Assembly (NCBI RefSeq): GCF_035222275.1 | Contig: NW_026946359.1 | Coordinates: forward strand, 5,766,001 to 5,830,000 | DNA from: Podospora bellae-mahoneyi | Lineage: Eukaryota; Ascomycota; Sordariomycetes; Sordariales; Podosporaceae | DNA: 64,000 bases | Direction of reading: 5' to 3' | Shown here: piece by piece, positions 1-10,823 of the stretch | Numbering within the stretch: the first letter of the stretch is position 1 | Layout of the letters: every line of letters starts with the position of its first letter | The notes under the pieces: generated by a model | The model's database searches: none | Seen by the model: the letters and a program-made list of their open reading frames with translations, nothing else | What the model was told of the DNA's origin: nothing | Position numbers and translations under genes: made by a program

Positions 1-492
1 CCAAGCGCGGGGTGAATTGCAGATCCAAGCATCTTCCCTGGGCGCACAAATGTTGAGAAGGCCGAACATGTGCTCTGTCTCTCAAGCAGTTGAAGCTTGG
101 GGGGAGAGGGTAACGAGCAGAGCAACAAAACACCAAATATACCGATTCGGAGATAGAGAGTAAGGACATACGATGGATACGGATCTACGGATCTCAGAAG
201 CTCAGAAGCTAGGAAGAAAGGGGATTTTTTTTCAGGGTCCCCGAGAGTGGCAAGCCCGGAGGACGAGATGCTGGATGCAGTTGCGGATGCGGGGGTGGTT
301 GGCTTCGGCATGCCGCGGCAAAACAACTGACAGCCTCCGCTCGAGCGATGGTGTAGCTCCCTGTGGCAGCTCGCGGCTTACTTGAAGAGAAGATCTCCTG
401 TTGCATTTTTATTTTTTCTCTCTCGAGTTGTCCCGTCCCTAATCAACAAACCCACCGTCAGCCATTGCGAGGTGCCATTGCTGCCATTGACG
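1..492. other. Upstream region of prpD
   Basis: No gene is supported here. The last 110 bases or so before the prpD start are pyrimidine-rich, as is usual for fungal 5' leaders. The short open frames present overlap each other on both strands and have no family resemblance that I recognise. Confidence 0.6.
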
Positions 493-2252
493 ATGTCTGC
501 TGTCAACCGTGGGTTGCGCCAGGCCACCAAGTCCCTGCACACACGCCTTCCCCAGCGCATCTCGCAGCGCTCCGCTCTGCCATTGTTGAGCAGCACATTT
601 AAGACGGCCGCCCCCCTCACTCCCGCCGCCCTCCACGCCCGCAGAAGCAACTTCTCCACCATGGCCTCTCTTCAGTCTGCCGCGACCACAGCCCCTTCCC
701 CCGCCGGGCACAAGGGCTACGATCCTGAGATCCAGGACATCGCCGACTATGTGCACAACAAGCCCATTGACTCTGAGCTTGCCGTGAGTTGAGCCTCCCG
801 GAGCTAGCCCCGCTTTATCCCATCTTTGGCTGATGCTGACCTTTCCCCCCGGAATAGTTCGACACAGCGAGATGGGTGTTCCTCGACACTCTCGGCTGCG
901 GTCTGGAGGGTCTCCAGTTCAAGGAGTGCACCAAGCTCCTCGGCCCTATCGTCCCAGGGACCGTCGTGCCCAACGGCACCAAGGTTCCCGGCACACCCTA
1001 TCAGCTCGACCCCGTGAATGGTGCCTTCAACATTGGTGCTATGATCAGATGGCTTGACTACAACGACTGCTGGCTCGCTGCTGAGTGGGGACATCCCAGT
1101 GACAACCTGGGCGCTATCCTGGCCGTGGCTGACTGGATCACCCGTACCAACAAGGCCGGCGGTAACCTCGCTGGCGGCAAGATCTTCACCATCCGCGATG
1201 TTCTCGAGGCTATGATCAAGGCGCACGAGATTCAGGGCTGCCTTGCTCTGCTCAACTCGTTCAACAAGGTTGGTCTGGATCACGTAGTTCTCGTCAAGGT
1301 TGCCAGCACGGCTGTTGTCAGCAAGATGCTCGGCCTCAACGAGAAGCAGACTGCCGATGCCATCACCCAGGCGTGGGTTGACGGCCAGAGCTTGCGTACC
1401 TACCGCCACACCCCCAACACCATGTCTCGCAAGTCGTGGGCTGCCGGTGATGCCTGCCAGCGCGCCGTCAACCTGGCCCTGAAGGTTCTCAAGGGCGAGA
1501 GCGGTGTTCCCACCGTTCTCTCCGCCCCCGTCTGGGGCTTCTATGATGTCCTCTTCAAGGGCAAGAAGTTCGAGTTCCAGCGCCCCTATGGCAGCTACGT
1601 CATGGAGAACGTCCTGTTCAAGGTGTCCTACCCTGCCGAGTTCCACTCTCAGACCGCTGTCGAGGCCTCTGAGAAGATCCACGCCCAGCTGAAGGCCATG
1701 GGCAAGTCTGCCGCCGATATCAAGGAGATCACCTGCAGGACACACGAGGCCTGCGTCCGCATCATCGACAAGCAGTTCAAGCCCATGGACAACTTTGCCG
1801 ATCGTGACCACTGCATCCAGTATATGTGCTCCGTCATGCTCGTCTTCGGCCGTCTTACTGCCAACGACTACGTTGACGGCAGCGAGGCTGCCACCTCCCC
1901 TCTGGTCGAGTCTCTTCGCAAGAAGATCAAGTGCGTTGAGGACCCCCAGTTCACCGCCGACTACCATGACCCCGCTCTCCGCACCATCAGCAACGGCCTC
2001 ACCGTTGAGCTCAACGACGGCACCGTCCTCCCCGAGGTTGTCATTGAAGCTCCTCTCGGCCACCGTCTCCGTCGTGAGGAGGCCAAGCCAGTGATCATGG
2101 CCAAGTACAAGCGTCACTTGGAGCCTCACTACAGCGCCGAGAAGGTGCAGGAGCTCCTTGAGCTCGGCCAGAACCCCAAGAAGCTCGAGGCTATGGAGGT
2201 TGACCAATATGTGGATTTGTATGTTAGCGAGAACAGCAAGTTTGTCAACTAG
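493..2252 (+). CDS. prpD: 2-methylcitrate dehydratase, PrpD family, mitochondrial
   Basis: Exons 493-783 and 858-2252; the 74-nt intron has a GTGAGT donor and an AATAG acceptor. The product is 561 residues, normal for the fungal family. It dehydrates 2-methylcitrate to 2-methyl-cis-aconitate in the methylcitrate cycle, which detoxifies propionyl-CoA in mitochondria. The MmgE/PrpD fold begins at about residue 75 (DPEIQDIADYVHN) and continues with typical stretches such as RWVFLDTLGCGLEGL and DGQSLRTYRHTPNTMSRKSW. Residues 1-56 are rich in Arg/Ser/Leu without acids, as in a mitochondrial presequence. A second in-frame ATG at 661 (Met57) lies in the better initiation context CCACCATGG, at the end of this leader. 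A 552-codon frame on the opposite strand is a shadow of the strong codon bias. Confidence 0.95.
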
Positions 2253-2651
2253 AGAGTGACAGACAGGCTCAAAATAGACTTTACTAAATGCAAATACAAA
2301 AAAAATTAATTTTATATATATCCTCATGTTGACACTGTATCGCTGACTCGGGACGTTGTTTCGGCCCGCCCCACTGTCGGGACGGGGTTGCACAGCCCCT
2401 GGTTGAGTCCCTTGACGGCTCGGGTACCGGCACACAGTGCATCCCCGGCGCCCGGGCGCCACTGGACTTTTGGTGGGGCTCCGGACTCGTCACAGCACTG
2501 CGCCACCCTGTAACCTTTCTTGCAACCTTTGACCAACACCACAATACTTCTGTTGACTGCAACGACAAGCGCCAGACTTGAGACGACATTTCCTTTTACT
2601 GCAGAACGAACCCTAACGATTCTCCAGTAAACTTCACCGAACTCAGTCATC

Positions 2652-3527
2652 ATGGTCTCCGAAGACCGCCAAAGAGTCATTGAGACCAACCGGTCTCTGC
2701 GCAACATCAAGAATGTAGGCAACTCTCCCCTCAACCACATCACAAACGCCCATCTAACCCGTGTTTTCTGACTATAGGAACTCGAATCCCTCCTCGAAAA
2801 AGGTGTAATCACCGACGAAGCCTACGACACCATCTCGAGCCTCCTCCCCGCCGAGTCGTCGTTCAACTCGCGGTCTACCCCCGCCCCTCGCACCAATCCC
2901 TCCTCCCTTCCCACTCCAGCTGCTACCCCCTCCGCCGCTGTCCCTCCCACAGCAGCAATGGCAGCCCTCTCAGTAGGCGGCAACCCCAACCCTCCCCCTT
3001 CATACGCCCAGTCTACCGGCCCCCCTGCCCTCCCGGGTCGGAACCCTCCCCCTGCTAGTGCCCCGACCAAACCGATCATCGCCCACGCGAGAGCGCTTTA
3101 CAAGTACAATGCCGCCGACGCGAGAGACTGTAGCTTCGACAAGGACGATAGGGTTGCTGTGTTTGAGTATATGAATGCGGATTGGTGGATGGGGAGGAAT
3201 CAGCGGACGGGGCAGGAGGGGATTTTCCCACGGTCTTACGTTGTGGTGGAGGACGAAAAGGCTGCTCAACCTGCGGCGGTTCTTTATCCTCCCCAACAGC
3301 CGGTCTATGGTCAGCCTGCTCCGGGGGCGTATGGAGGGGGTTATCCGGGTGCGCCACCGCCCGGGCAGCCGTATCAGCCGCATGATCAGGGGCAGCAACA
3401 GCAGGGAGAAGAAGGGGGGAGTAAGATGGGTGAGCATGGGAAGAAGTTTGGGAAGAAATTGGGCAATGCGGCGATTTTTGGAGCGGGTGCGACGATCGGT
3501 TCCAATATTGTGAACTCTATCTTTTAA
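2652..3527 (+). CDS. SH3-domain actin-assembly protein, Lsb1/Pin3-like
   Basis: Exons 2652-2714 and 2778-3527, 270 residues. The intron (2715-2777) ends in CTATAG. After a short helical N-terminus (SEDRQRVIETNRSLRNIKN) and a Pro/Ala/Ser linker there is one SH3 domain at about residues 120-178, with the ALYKYNA, DWWMGR and GIFPRSYV motifs. The rest is rich in Pro/Gly/Tyr/Gln, ending in a Gly/Ala/Ile-rich hydrophobic tail. The order (short head, central SH3, QPG-rich tail) matches yeast Lsb1 and Lsb2/Pin3, which bind Las17/WASP and act at cortical actin sites. The Gln/Tyr/Pro-rich tail is of the kind linked to prion-like behaviour in Pin3; that is inference. Other single-SH3 adaptors remain possible. 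Confidence 0.8.
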
Positions 3528-4012
3528 GGGGTGGGATTGGAGATGGATGGGTCTCAATGGACAAGAGACTGCGAAGGGGAAAGGATGTATCTTTCTTGAC
3601 TTTCACTTATCGCCTTTATACCTGAAGCCTTTTTTTTTCCTATTTTCTTTTTGCGTCTTTGGGACTCTTCATCATATCATGTTAAGCCACGTCATGTTCA
3701 GAGTAGGGTTTGGGAGTTTGGCGATTCATGTTGATTTCTTACGCTAGGTTGGGATAATCTATCTTTTATTTTGTGAGAGATGCGGGAGTGGTATTGGTTG
3801 AATGTTGCTAGACATGGAAAAACCAGATAAAACAGTATTCAAAGGTTATGGTTCCTAAGTGGGATAGATCGTTGCCGGGAGAAGTGTGAGAATATGTCTG
3901 TAAGGAAGTACTGATATGATGGTTTGCCAACTTGGTAGTGATTGAGTTTCTGACTGTCAAATGTCATTAACATGTATCCTAATTCTGTTGTTTAAAACAT
4001 GAACAAGTAACA
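3528..4012. other. 3' flank of the SH3 gene
   Basis: No gene seen. The region is T-rich and probably holds the 3' UTR and polyadenylation site of the preceding gene, followed by the 5' flank of the tRNA. Confidence 0.5.
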
Positions 4013-4083
4013 GCATCAGTGGTTTAGTGGTAAAATCCATCGTTGCCATCGATGGGCCCCGTGTTCGATTCACGGCTGATGCA
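4013..4083 (+). tRNA. tRNA-Gly (GCC)
   Basis: A 71-nt cloverleaf without intron. The acceptor stem GCATCAG pairs with CTGATGC, with discriminator A. The anticodon loop TTGCCAT gives GCC, and the T arm carries GTTCGATTC. A T run follows within about 10 bases (around 4091), as expected for RNA polymerase III termination. The sequence is identical to the minus-strand gene at 44861-44931. Confidence 0.95.
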
Positions 4084-4835
4084 CAACTTATCTTTTGTTC
4101 TTTCCTTGCATTTTTTTCTTCTCCACTGTGCCCAGCAGAGAGTGTCTGATTATTATTATTTTTTTGGACAGATTGGGGGTTTGATGTGATTTTTGCTGGA
4201 TTTCCACCCATGTAAAGTTCGATTTGTGAAGGTTGTGGGAGTGGACAGATGCCCGTCGTCGTGGTCGAGACCAATTCCAATTCTCCGTTTTACCCAGCCA
4301 CAAAAGATGGTGCCATCCGGAGAAGCTATGTTGTTGTTGGTGCGTCGTATAGGCGGAAGCACTTGCTGGCAGGCGGGGGATGCACGTTGTCGGCCTAGAT
4401 CTTACCCATACCAGAATAGCCCCAACCAACCATTGGAATGCTACTGGGCGAACTCCGAAATGGGTTGTTGCAAGCACCCTTGTCACATCACCAACCCCAG
4501 GTGGAAAACGTGTGTACACAGTCAGCCGTCTGCGGCGATGCATTACTTTGGCTTGCCGACAATTTGGTCTCTTTTATTTAAGAACGTGAGATGGTCTGAA
4601 TTCGGCCCTCTTCCTGATCTCACCTCACAGATTGGTTTCTTTTTGACATACAACCCAAGTTTTGTTAATCTTCCCTCTCCAACCTTCTCATATGCACTGT
4701 TTCGGAGGGCTGTTGTTCTCTTTGACGCTCACACGACCGACATCCCACACTTTTCCGATGTGGATTGTAAAAATACCACTGTGAGAAACGAGACAACCAT
4801 CATCACCCGCTGCAGGGCGTGTGAACCTCGCAGCA
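4084..4835. other. Intergenic region, promoter side of the MFS gene
   Basis: No gene supported. TATTTAAG near 4575 lies about 260 bases before the transporter start and could act as a TATA-like element; the last 150 bases are CT/CA-rich leader-like sequence. Confidence 0.4.
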
Positions 4836-6356
4836 ATGTCTCGAGATCTCTCCCCGGCGCACTCCGGCTTGTCCTCCGGCGCCAAGAGTCCGGTCGCCGG
4901 TCCGTCATTGGCAGCACCGCCAATGCCGGCTCGTTCTCCGGGCTCTGTTGCCGACGACGCCGCGGAAGAGTCCGACGTCAAATCAACCCTCACCACCGCC
5001 GGCAGCATCAGCAAACGCCCCTTGATCGGCAAACGCCACGCCAGCACCCGGTCTGATGCCTCCGGTCTTCTACCATCAGAACCAGGATCACACCCCGACT
5101 CCCCATTATCACCACCCTCCCCCGGCTCCGACTCGGAAGAAGACACCTACCCCGAAGGCGGCCTCCGCGCCTGGCTCGTCGTCTTCGGCAGCTGGCTCGC
5201 CCTCTTTGCCTCCCTCGGCCTGATGAACGTCATGGCCACATTCGACACTTACCTCTCGGCGCGCCACCTCGTCGACCACGACAACGGCACCGTGGGCGGG
5301 ATTATTTCTCTGTACACCATCCTCAGCTTCACTCTGGGGATATACGTCGGTCCGGTATTCGACAAACACGGCCCGCGGTGGCCGATTGTCGGGGGGAGTG
5401 TTTGTCTTTTCGCGGCGCTGATCGTGGTCAGCATATCGACCAACTACTGGCACTTGCTGGTGGCGTTTGCCGTGTTCAGCGGTCTGGGGAGCGCCTTGCT
5501 CTTCACGCCGTCGATCGCGGCGATTGGGCATTTCTTCAACGAGAGGAGGGGGTTAGCCACCGGGGTGGCGACTACGGCGGGGAGCGTGAGCGCGGTGGTG
5601 TTTCCGTATGTTGTGCAGGAGTTGTTTGTCAAGGTTGGGTGGCCGTGGACGATGAGAGCGTTGGCGTTGATTTGTCTTGGGGTTGCGGTGGGGGCGAACT
5701 TCTTGATCAGATCGAGGTTACCGCCGGCGAAGCATGCCAAGATCACTCCCAGTGTGAGGGTTTTCCAGACAAAAGGGTTTGGGTTGACGCTGGGGGCGGT
5801 TTTTCTGATGCAGTTTGCGGGGTTTGTGCCGCTGAGTTATCTTTCGGGGTATGTGCTTGCCAAGGGGTTCGGGCAGGAGTTTTCATTTGATGTTGTGACG
5901 GTGTTGAATGCCAGTTCGGCGTTTGGGAGGGTGGCGGGTGGTTGGTTGGGGGATTGGGTTGGGGTCTATAATGCGAATGTGGTGTTTTCGGTGTTGGCTT
6001 CTATCGCGTGTTTTGCGGTTTGGTTGCCTGTTGAGGAAGGAAAGGCCGGGATGATTGGGTTTGCGGTTTTGTTTGGGTTTACGTCTGGGAGTAATGTTAG
6101 TTTGATGCCGGTTACGGTAGGGAAACTGTGTGGGACGAGGGAGTATGGGAGGTATTATGGGACGGTGTATACTATTGTTAGTCTTGGGGTTTTGGTTGCT
6201 ATTCCTATTGCTGGGAAGTTGGTGTTGGGGAGTAAGGGCAGTTGGGATGGGTTGATTGTTTTGACGGGGGTGGCGTATCTTGCTTCGGCGGTGGTGTTTG
6301 CGGTTGCGAAGATGTCGATTGTAGGGTGGGGATCAAAGCCTTGGGTGAATTTTTGA
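4836..6356 (+). CDS. MFS transporter, monocarboxylate porter-like
   Basis: Single exon of 506 residues. Translation is set at the first ATG (4836); the open frame extends to a GTG 15 bases upstream. Residues 1 to about 103 are a hydrophilic Ser/Pro/Asp-rich cytosolic tail. The family signature DTYPEGGLRAWLVVFGSW opens transmembrane helix 1, and about twelve hydrophobic segments follow. The interhelix stretches FDKHGPRWP, FFNERRGLATGVA and WLGDWVG fit the MCT-like (MCH) branch of the major facilitator superfamily. Such proteins move monocarboxylates or related small molecules across the plasma or organellar membrane; the substrate cannot be read from sequence, and fungal members often do not carry classical monocarboxylates. 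Base composition is odd: the coding strand is C-rich in the first third and strongly G-rich after about position 5350. Confidence 0.88.
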   Translation: MSRDLSPAHSGLSSGAKSPVAGPSLAAPPMPARSPGSVADDAAEESDVKSTLTTAGSISKRPLIGKRHASTRSDASGLLPSEPGSHPDSPLSPPSPGSDSEEDTYPEGGLRAWLVVFGSWLALFASLGLMNVMATFDTYLSARHLVDHDNGTVGGIISLYTILSFTLGIYVGPVFDKHGPRWPIVGGSVCLFAALIVVSISTNYWHLLVAFAVFSGLGSALLFTPSIAAIGHFFNERRGLATGVATTAGSVSAVVFPYVVQELFVKVGWPWTMRALALICLGVAVGANFLIRSRLPPAKHAKITPSVRVFQTKGFGLTLGAVFLMQFAGFVPLSYLSGYVLAKGFGQEFSFDVVTVLNASSAFGRVAGGWLGDWVGVYNANVVFSVLASIACFAVWLPVEEGKAGMIGFAVLFGFTSGSNVSLMPVTVGKLCGTREYGRYYGTVYTIVSLGVLVAIPIAGKLVLGSKGSWDGLIVLTGVAYLASAVVFAVAKMSIVGWGSKPWVNF

Positions 6357-6705
6357 GGTGGAAGGAAGGGGGGTGGTGTATGAAGTTATGATCTTGCTTT
6401 CGGCTTCTTTTTCATTTTCGGGGGAGGGAAAGCGGTGTCACTGGCTGCAAGCTGTGTAACACGCTCAGAAGGGGAGCTAATCTACGATACCACAGCACGG
6501 CATGTATATAAAGTGCGCTCACAGAGCGAGTCTACAGTTTTCTTGCATACCAGTCAGGTTGTTTGAACAGAGATACCATATCAACTCCTTCGCGCGAAGA
6601 TACAGATCAGAGACCTTCCTACTCAGCGAGTTATAGACTGGGAAATCCAAATTACTACCTTCTACTGCATGAACGTGAAACATTTTATACCCCCACCTTC
6701 ATCGC
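6357..6705. other. Convergent 3' ends of the MFS gene and sog2
   Basis: The region between two converging stop codons. It should hold both 3' UTRs. It also contains a plus-strand TATATAAAG at 6505-6513, listed separately. Confidence 0.5.
6505..6513 (+). promoter_or_regulatory. TATA-box-like element inside a convergent gene pair
   Basis: TATATAAAG matches the TATA consensus on the plus strand. It faces the 3' end of the minus-strand sog2 gene, where no sense promoter is expected. It may drive an antisense transcript or be fortuitous. Confidence 0.3.
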
Positions 6706-9679
6706 TCAAGGCGAAGAATACATTCCCCTCGTCTCACTCCCCCCCATCCCCGAAGCCAAGCTGACACTCCTAGGCGTAACCGGCAACCCCATCTGCCCCC
6801 TCCTCTTCATGGTATTACTACTACTCCCCCCAAGCCTCAACCCAGGACTCCCCAACCCAGGACTCCCCAACCCAGGACTCCCCAACCCAGGACTCCCCTG
6901 GCCACCACCAACATCCAACCTCCCACCACCCCCTCGAAGCGCAACCATCAACTCCATACACCCCCTGACCCCCTTATTAACCCCCCTCAATCCCTCCACC
7001 ATCCCCGGCCCAAAGCTCAAAATCTTCTTCCCTAGCGCCTCCCTGATTTGTATCCCTAGGTTCGTCCACTTGTTGAACAAGCTCTTGCACGTCGACCATA
7101 TCGGACCATTTTCACTGTAATTGAGCGGCGATGAAGAAGACAGCATTGAGCGCAGAATGTCCGTTTGCTGGAGGACAGAGCTTGTTTTGGAGATGAGGTC
7201 TTCGAATAGGGGTACCATGGTGGATGATCGCAGTGAGTCGGTGGTTGTGGCGTTGTTGATGACGGATAAGAAGAGGTTGTCGAGGGACGGGAGGAAGGTG
7301 TGGATTAGGGTTGTGAGGTTGCGGAGGGAGGTGAGAAAGGCGGTTAGCTGGAGGGTTATGGGGGTCGTGACGTTGAATGTGGTGTTGGTGGATGAGGGGG
7401 TTGGGAGGCTGGGGAGGGGCATTGATAGGGGTGGCGGGGAGGTGAAACGGCGGTCGTCGCTGTCGTCGTCGTTGGAAGAGACGGCGGAAGTGAAAGAGTC
7501 GGCTGATTTAGGGGTTTGAGGGATGACGGCTATGGTGGTTGTTGGGAAGCTTTGGGAGGTGGATCGCGATGATGAAACAGAGACGGTCACAGAGTTCGAC
7601 TTGGGACGGTAAGGGATATCGGTGCGGACTTGCATAGGTGTCTTGGGGGTGATGGCCGCTCGTTTTGCACGAAGAGACGATGGCTGTTGCGGCTGAGACG
7701 TTTGGGACCTGGGCGTCATTGGCAATGGCTGCGATAGTTGTCGACGACGGACAGAAGGAGGTGTCACTGGTGGTGGTTGGGAAGGACGAGCAGTCAGGAT
7801 GTTGCTGCGGTTATTCAAAGGCCGGCTGGAAATGGCCACGCGCAGCTCCATGATGCCATGATAAACCTGCATGAGAAAGGTGCGCATATATCGGGGATCT
7901 CCATTGTCGACCAGTAAATCAACATTGCTGGCCAGCCGAGTACAAATCTGGACGTAGGCCAATATCAAGGCTGTGTAAGCGCGTTGCATAGGCCCGTAGT
8001 CTTGTGCTGATGTCCGACCGCCTGACGACAGTTCAAAATCCTGGATTGCCTGCTCCAGCTCTTCAAAGTATTTGTGGGTGTTGTAAAAGATCATCTCGAG
8101 ACTGGAGCGCCGTGAAGTCCCGTCGTTGGTCAAACTCATCAACGTTTGTACGCACAAATGGATCTGATAAATGGAATATAGAACCCCTTTGAAAAACTCC
8201 AAGACCGGGTCTGGAATTTGAGATTGATAACGACGTATTGGCAGAGCGGAAAGCTCGCGAACACACAGCGGCCTCTGTAGAGACGGTTCTTCCGGACTGA
8301 AAGGATTGGAGAAGGTCGGCGCACCACTGTAACTGAAACCGCGAAAATGACTGCTAAGCCGGTTCATATTGGGCACATCTGTCGAAAGGCTTGAAGCCGA
8401 AGACGGCGCAAGAAAAGAGCTTGCTGATCCAGGGGTGATAGTCCTAGAAGAGATGGTAGACTCTGTCGTGCGAGAAGATGCCGTATCTGGTCTCTTCGGC
8501 TCCGGTGATACGGCCGGCTGCTCAGGCGGGCTCCGTAGATCGTCACTCGATGCCGTCATTGTCAGTGGTATCATTCCCGACGGTCTCCTGGTGTACCCAT
8601 TGCTGTACTGAGAAAGAGACCGTCTGCTGGAAACCCTCGGTGGTCTAGACAAAGATGCAGATCTCGATCCTGGCGAAGATGCAATTCCGGATCCATTTAC
8701 CTTGACCGGAAATCGGCCGCCTCGGCGTGATGGTACTCGCGGTGTATCAGCACTCTCACTCGACTCATCCCCCGTCTCTGTATCAGCCATCCCTTCAATG
8801 ATACTCACACTGACACTCCGAGCTAGAAATTTCTTGATACGCTCAGTCACAACACGGTCTGTCTCGCTCTCGGCCAGAGCCCCACTGGACTGTTGATCCT
8901 GGACCGTTGGTAGCTGCAAGACCTCCTTGGGAGGGTAGATGATCGGATTGCCCGTGAACCTCAGCCGCTGAAGGGAGACCATATTCGCCATGCTAGCGGG
9001 AAGTCTTGTAATTTGGTTCTCCTGTACCGAAAGCGCCTTGAGCGAAGTCAGCTTGGAAATCTCGGGGGGGAGCTCCCTCAACCGATTCCTTCCCACATCG
9101 AGGAACTCCAATGATATTAGATCACATAACTGTAGCTGTGGTCAGCATTAAGTCTTCAGATCCAGGTCAAGCAGTACTCACTGCCAAAGGAAAGACCTCG
9201 AACGCATTGTTCCTCGCCGCAAGGTACCTCAAAGATGTACATTGCGAGAGCCTCGGTGGAAGTCCCTTCAAGGCATTGTGTGATAGCGCAAGCCTTTCAA
9301 CCCCTGTCTTCAGGATATCGACAACCTCATCAGGTAAAACAGGAATGTTTTTCCCAATCAAATCTAGCGTGATTCCCGAACCAGTTGCCCCAGTGGTCCC
9401 CGACACTGGCGTTCTTGTCTCCTCATCTTCAATCGCTTTTCTCCTAGCCTCCCGAACGAGAGCAACGACCTGATTTGGCGAAAGCAACGGCCCAGTGTTG
9501 TTATTATTCGCATTGGGTGATGTACCCCTCGATGTACTCTGCCCTGTCGACAAAGGCGGGAATCGCTGCTGCTGCTGCTGCTGCTGCTGCTGATGCAGTT
9601 GATGTGCTCTCGAAAGCGGCATCCCACCTCCAGAAACCGACCGGGCTGCCATCGGGGGAGCCTTGCGATGGGTGTCCAT
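6706..9679 (-). CDS. sog2: RAM signalling pathway leucine-rich repeat protein Sog2
   Basis: Exons 9182-9679 and 6706-9129 on the minus strand, 973 residues; the 52-nt intron has a GTGAGT donor and CTACAG acceptor. A polar N-terminus with a poly-Gln run (around residues 29-38) precedes leucine-rich repeats at about residues 105-240 (VERLALSHNALKGLPPRL, LEFLDVGRNRLRELPPEI, LKALSVQENQITRLPASM). A Ser/Pro-rich linker leads to the Sog2 domain (PVLEFFKGVLYSIYQIHLCVQ; ALILAYVQICTRLASNVDLLV). Sog2 is a scaffold of the RAM network, with the NDR kinase COT-1/Cbk1, Mob2, the Furry-type protein and a Ste20-type kinase, and controls polarised tip growth and cell separation. Near the C-terminus PGLGS is repeated about four times, encoded by a 15-bp minisatellite. 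An untranslated-leader intron may lie at 9789-9849. Confidence 0.9.
6841..6898. repeat. 15-bp minisatellite in the sog2 coding region
   Basis: Nearly four exact tandem copies of CCCAGGACTCCCCAA. The unit length is a multiple of three, so on the minus strand it encodes repeated PGLGS. Exact identity of the copies suggests recent expansion. Confidence 0.95.
9565..9592. repeat. Trinucleotide repeat coding poly-Gln in Sog2
   Basis: A CTG/GCT run on the plus strand reads as CAG codons on the minus strand, giving a run of about ten Gln near the Sog2 N-terminus. Confidence 0.95.
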
Positions 9680-9788
9680 TCTTTATCACTAAGTCAAACT
9701 CGATTCAGAAATTAACAATGCAAACCCCAACTGAAAATTTCATAAGTGGCAGTATCAACGGAAACGCATATCTCAAAATTGAGAACCA

Positions 9789-9849
9789 CTGTGTAAGAAG
9801 AGAGCTGATTGATCGATCCCGTCGCTGTGCTGTGTGCTGCCGTGCTTAC
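9789..9849 (-). other. Candidate 5' UTR intron of sog2
   Basis: On the minus strand a GTAAGC donor at 9849 and a CTTACACAG acceptor ending at 9789 enclose 61 nt, a typical length here. If spliced, the leader between 9788 and the start codon at 9679 still contains two short upstream open frames of 4 and 12 codons. Confidence 0.35.
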
Positions 9850-10815
9850 CTCCTGCAGCACCATATCTCTAACCCTTCTGTGCCAGCCAGCCGCGCTGTA
9901 CAACACAGCCAATCCTGGCACATCCTCGCGTGCTTGCTGCAAATCCCGTCAGCTCTCAGCCGTGTTTCTTGCGTTGCGTTTGCCTGCCCCTGGGCGGGTG
10001 ACGGGCAGCCCCCAATTACACACGAGGGCGCGGCCAGTGAACTGTCATGAATTCCATACCATCAAAGCTAAAGATCACCCACTCCGCCAAAAATATACAT
10101 GAAGCCCCTCGCGATTTGTGTTTGAATCCAAAGCTTCCATAGTGGATATTTCCGATTATTCTTGTTGTGAGAGTTTAGCAAAAATTATTGGTTTGAGCTC
10201 GTGGAAGTAAGACATCTCCAACCAAGTCTGCATTATTCTGTAGCCACGGAAACTCACCCATGTGCACGGGCCAACCATGGGTAACCATCACCTCCATCCT
10301 CTCCACTATCCGTCCGCTCACAACTCAATGACATGAAACTCGGCAACACAATCACCCGAACACATGTCACTATCATGCCTGTCACCACTTCTTCAACTCA
10401 TTCGTCCCAGCTCATAATTTGAGCATTCTATGGGAATCCCTCTCATAGGGGAAGCTGCCTCACTTACATGTCCCATGAGCTGTAGATATGTCGTGCGACG
10501 ATCATTTTGCCTTTGTGGTGTGTGTTGGCCCCCTCTCACTCGCTCATGTTGTGACCAGCAGCCTTGTGAGCTGGCCCATCAGTCAGTCACCGGATGTAAG
10601 TGAGATTACAGCTGTCATCTCGTCATGTGATCTCGCTCCTGTTGTGTTGCAGGAGGTAGGGTGTTCCAATGACGATGCCCGAGGCTGATCACTTATTATT
10701 GAGAGTTGTGAGAGGTATGCATGCTTATCTTAATATCGAAGTTGAGATGGTTGTCATGAAAATATCCTCTCACAAATGAAAACCGGTAATTCTGGACTAC
10801 TGCGTCGCATCGCAT

Positions 10816-10823
10816 TATAAAAG
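10816..10823 (+). promoter_or_regulatory. TATA-box-like element in gene-free DNA
   Basis: TATAAAAG is a full consensus match on the plus strand with no coding region downstream. A GTAAGT donor lies at 10860, a CACTAAC branch-like sequence near 10952-10958 and a CCAACAG acceptor ending at 10972. Confidence 0.3.

Noticed and set aside
804-2462. 552-codon open frame antisense to prpD
   Set aside because: It mirrors the prpD coding region; strong C-ending codons on the plus strand remove stops on the other. The translation is repetitive in Leu/Val/Gly/Glu and resembles no protein family.
4821-4835. Extended GTG start for the MFS gene, and a similar GTG extension of the polyphosphatase (62663-62734)
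   Set aside because: Nuclear genes rarely start at GTG; in-frame ATG codons follow closely and were used instead.
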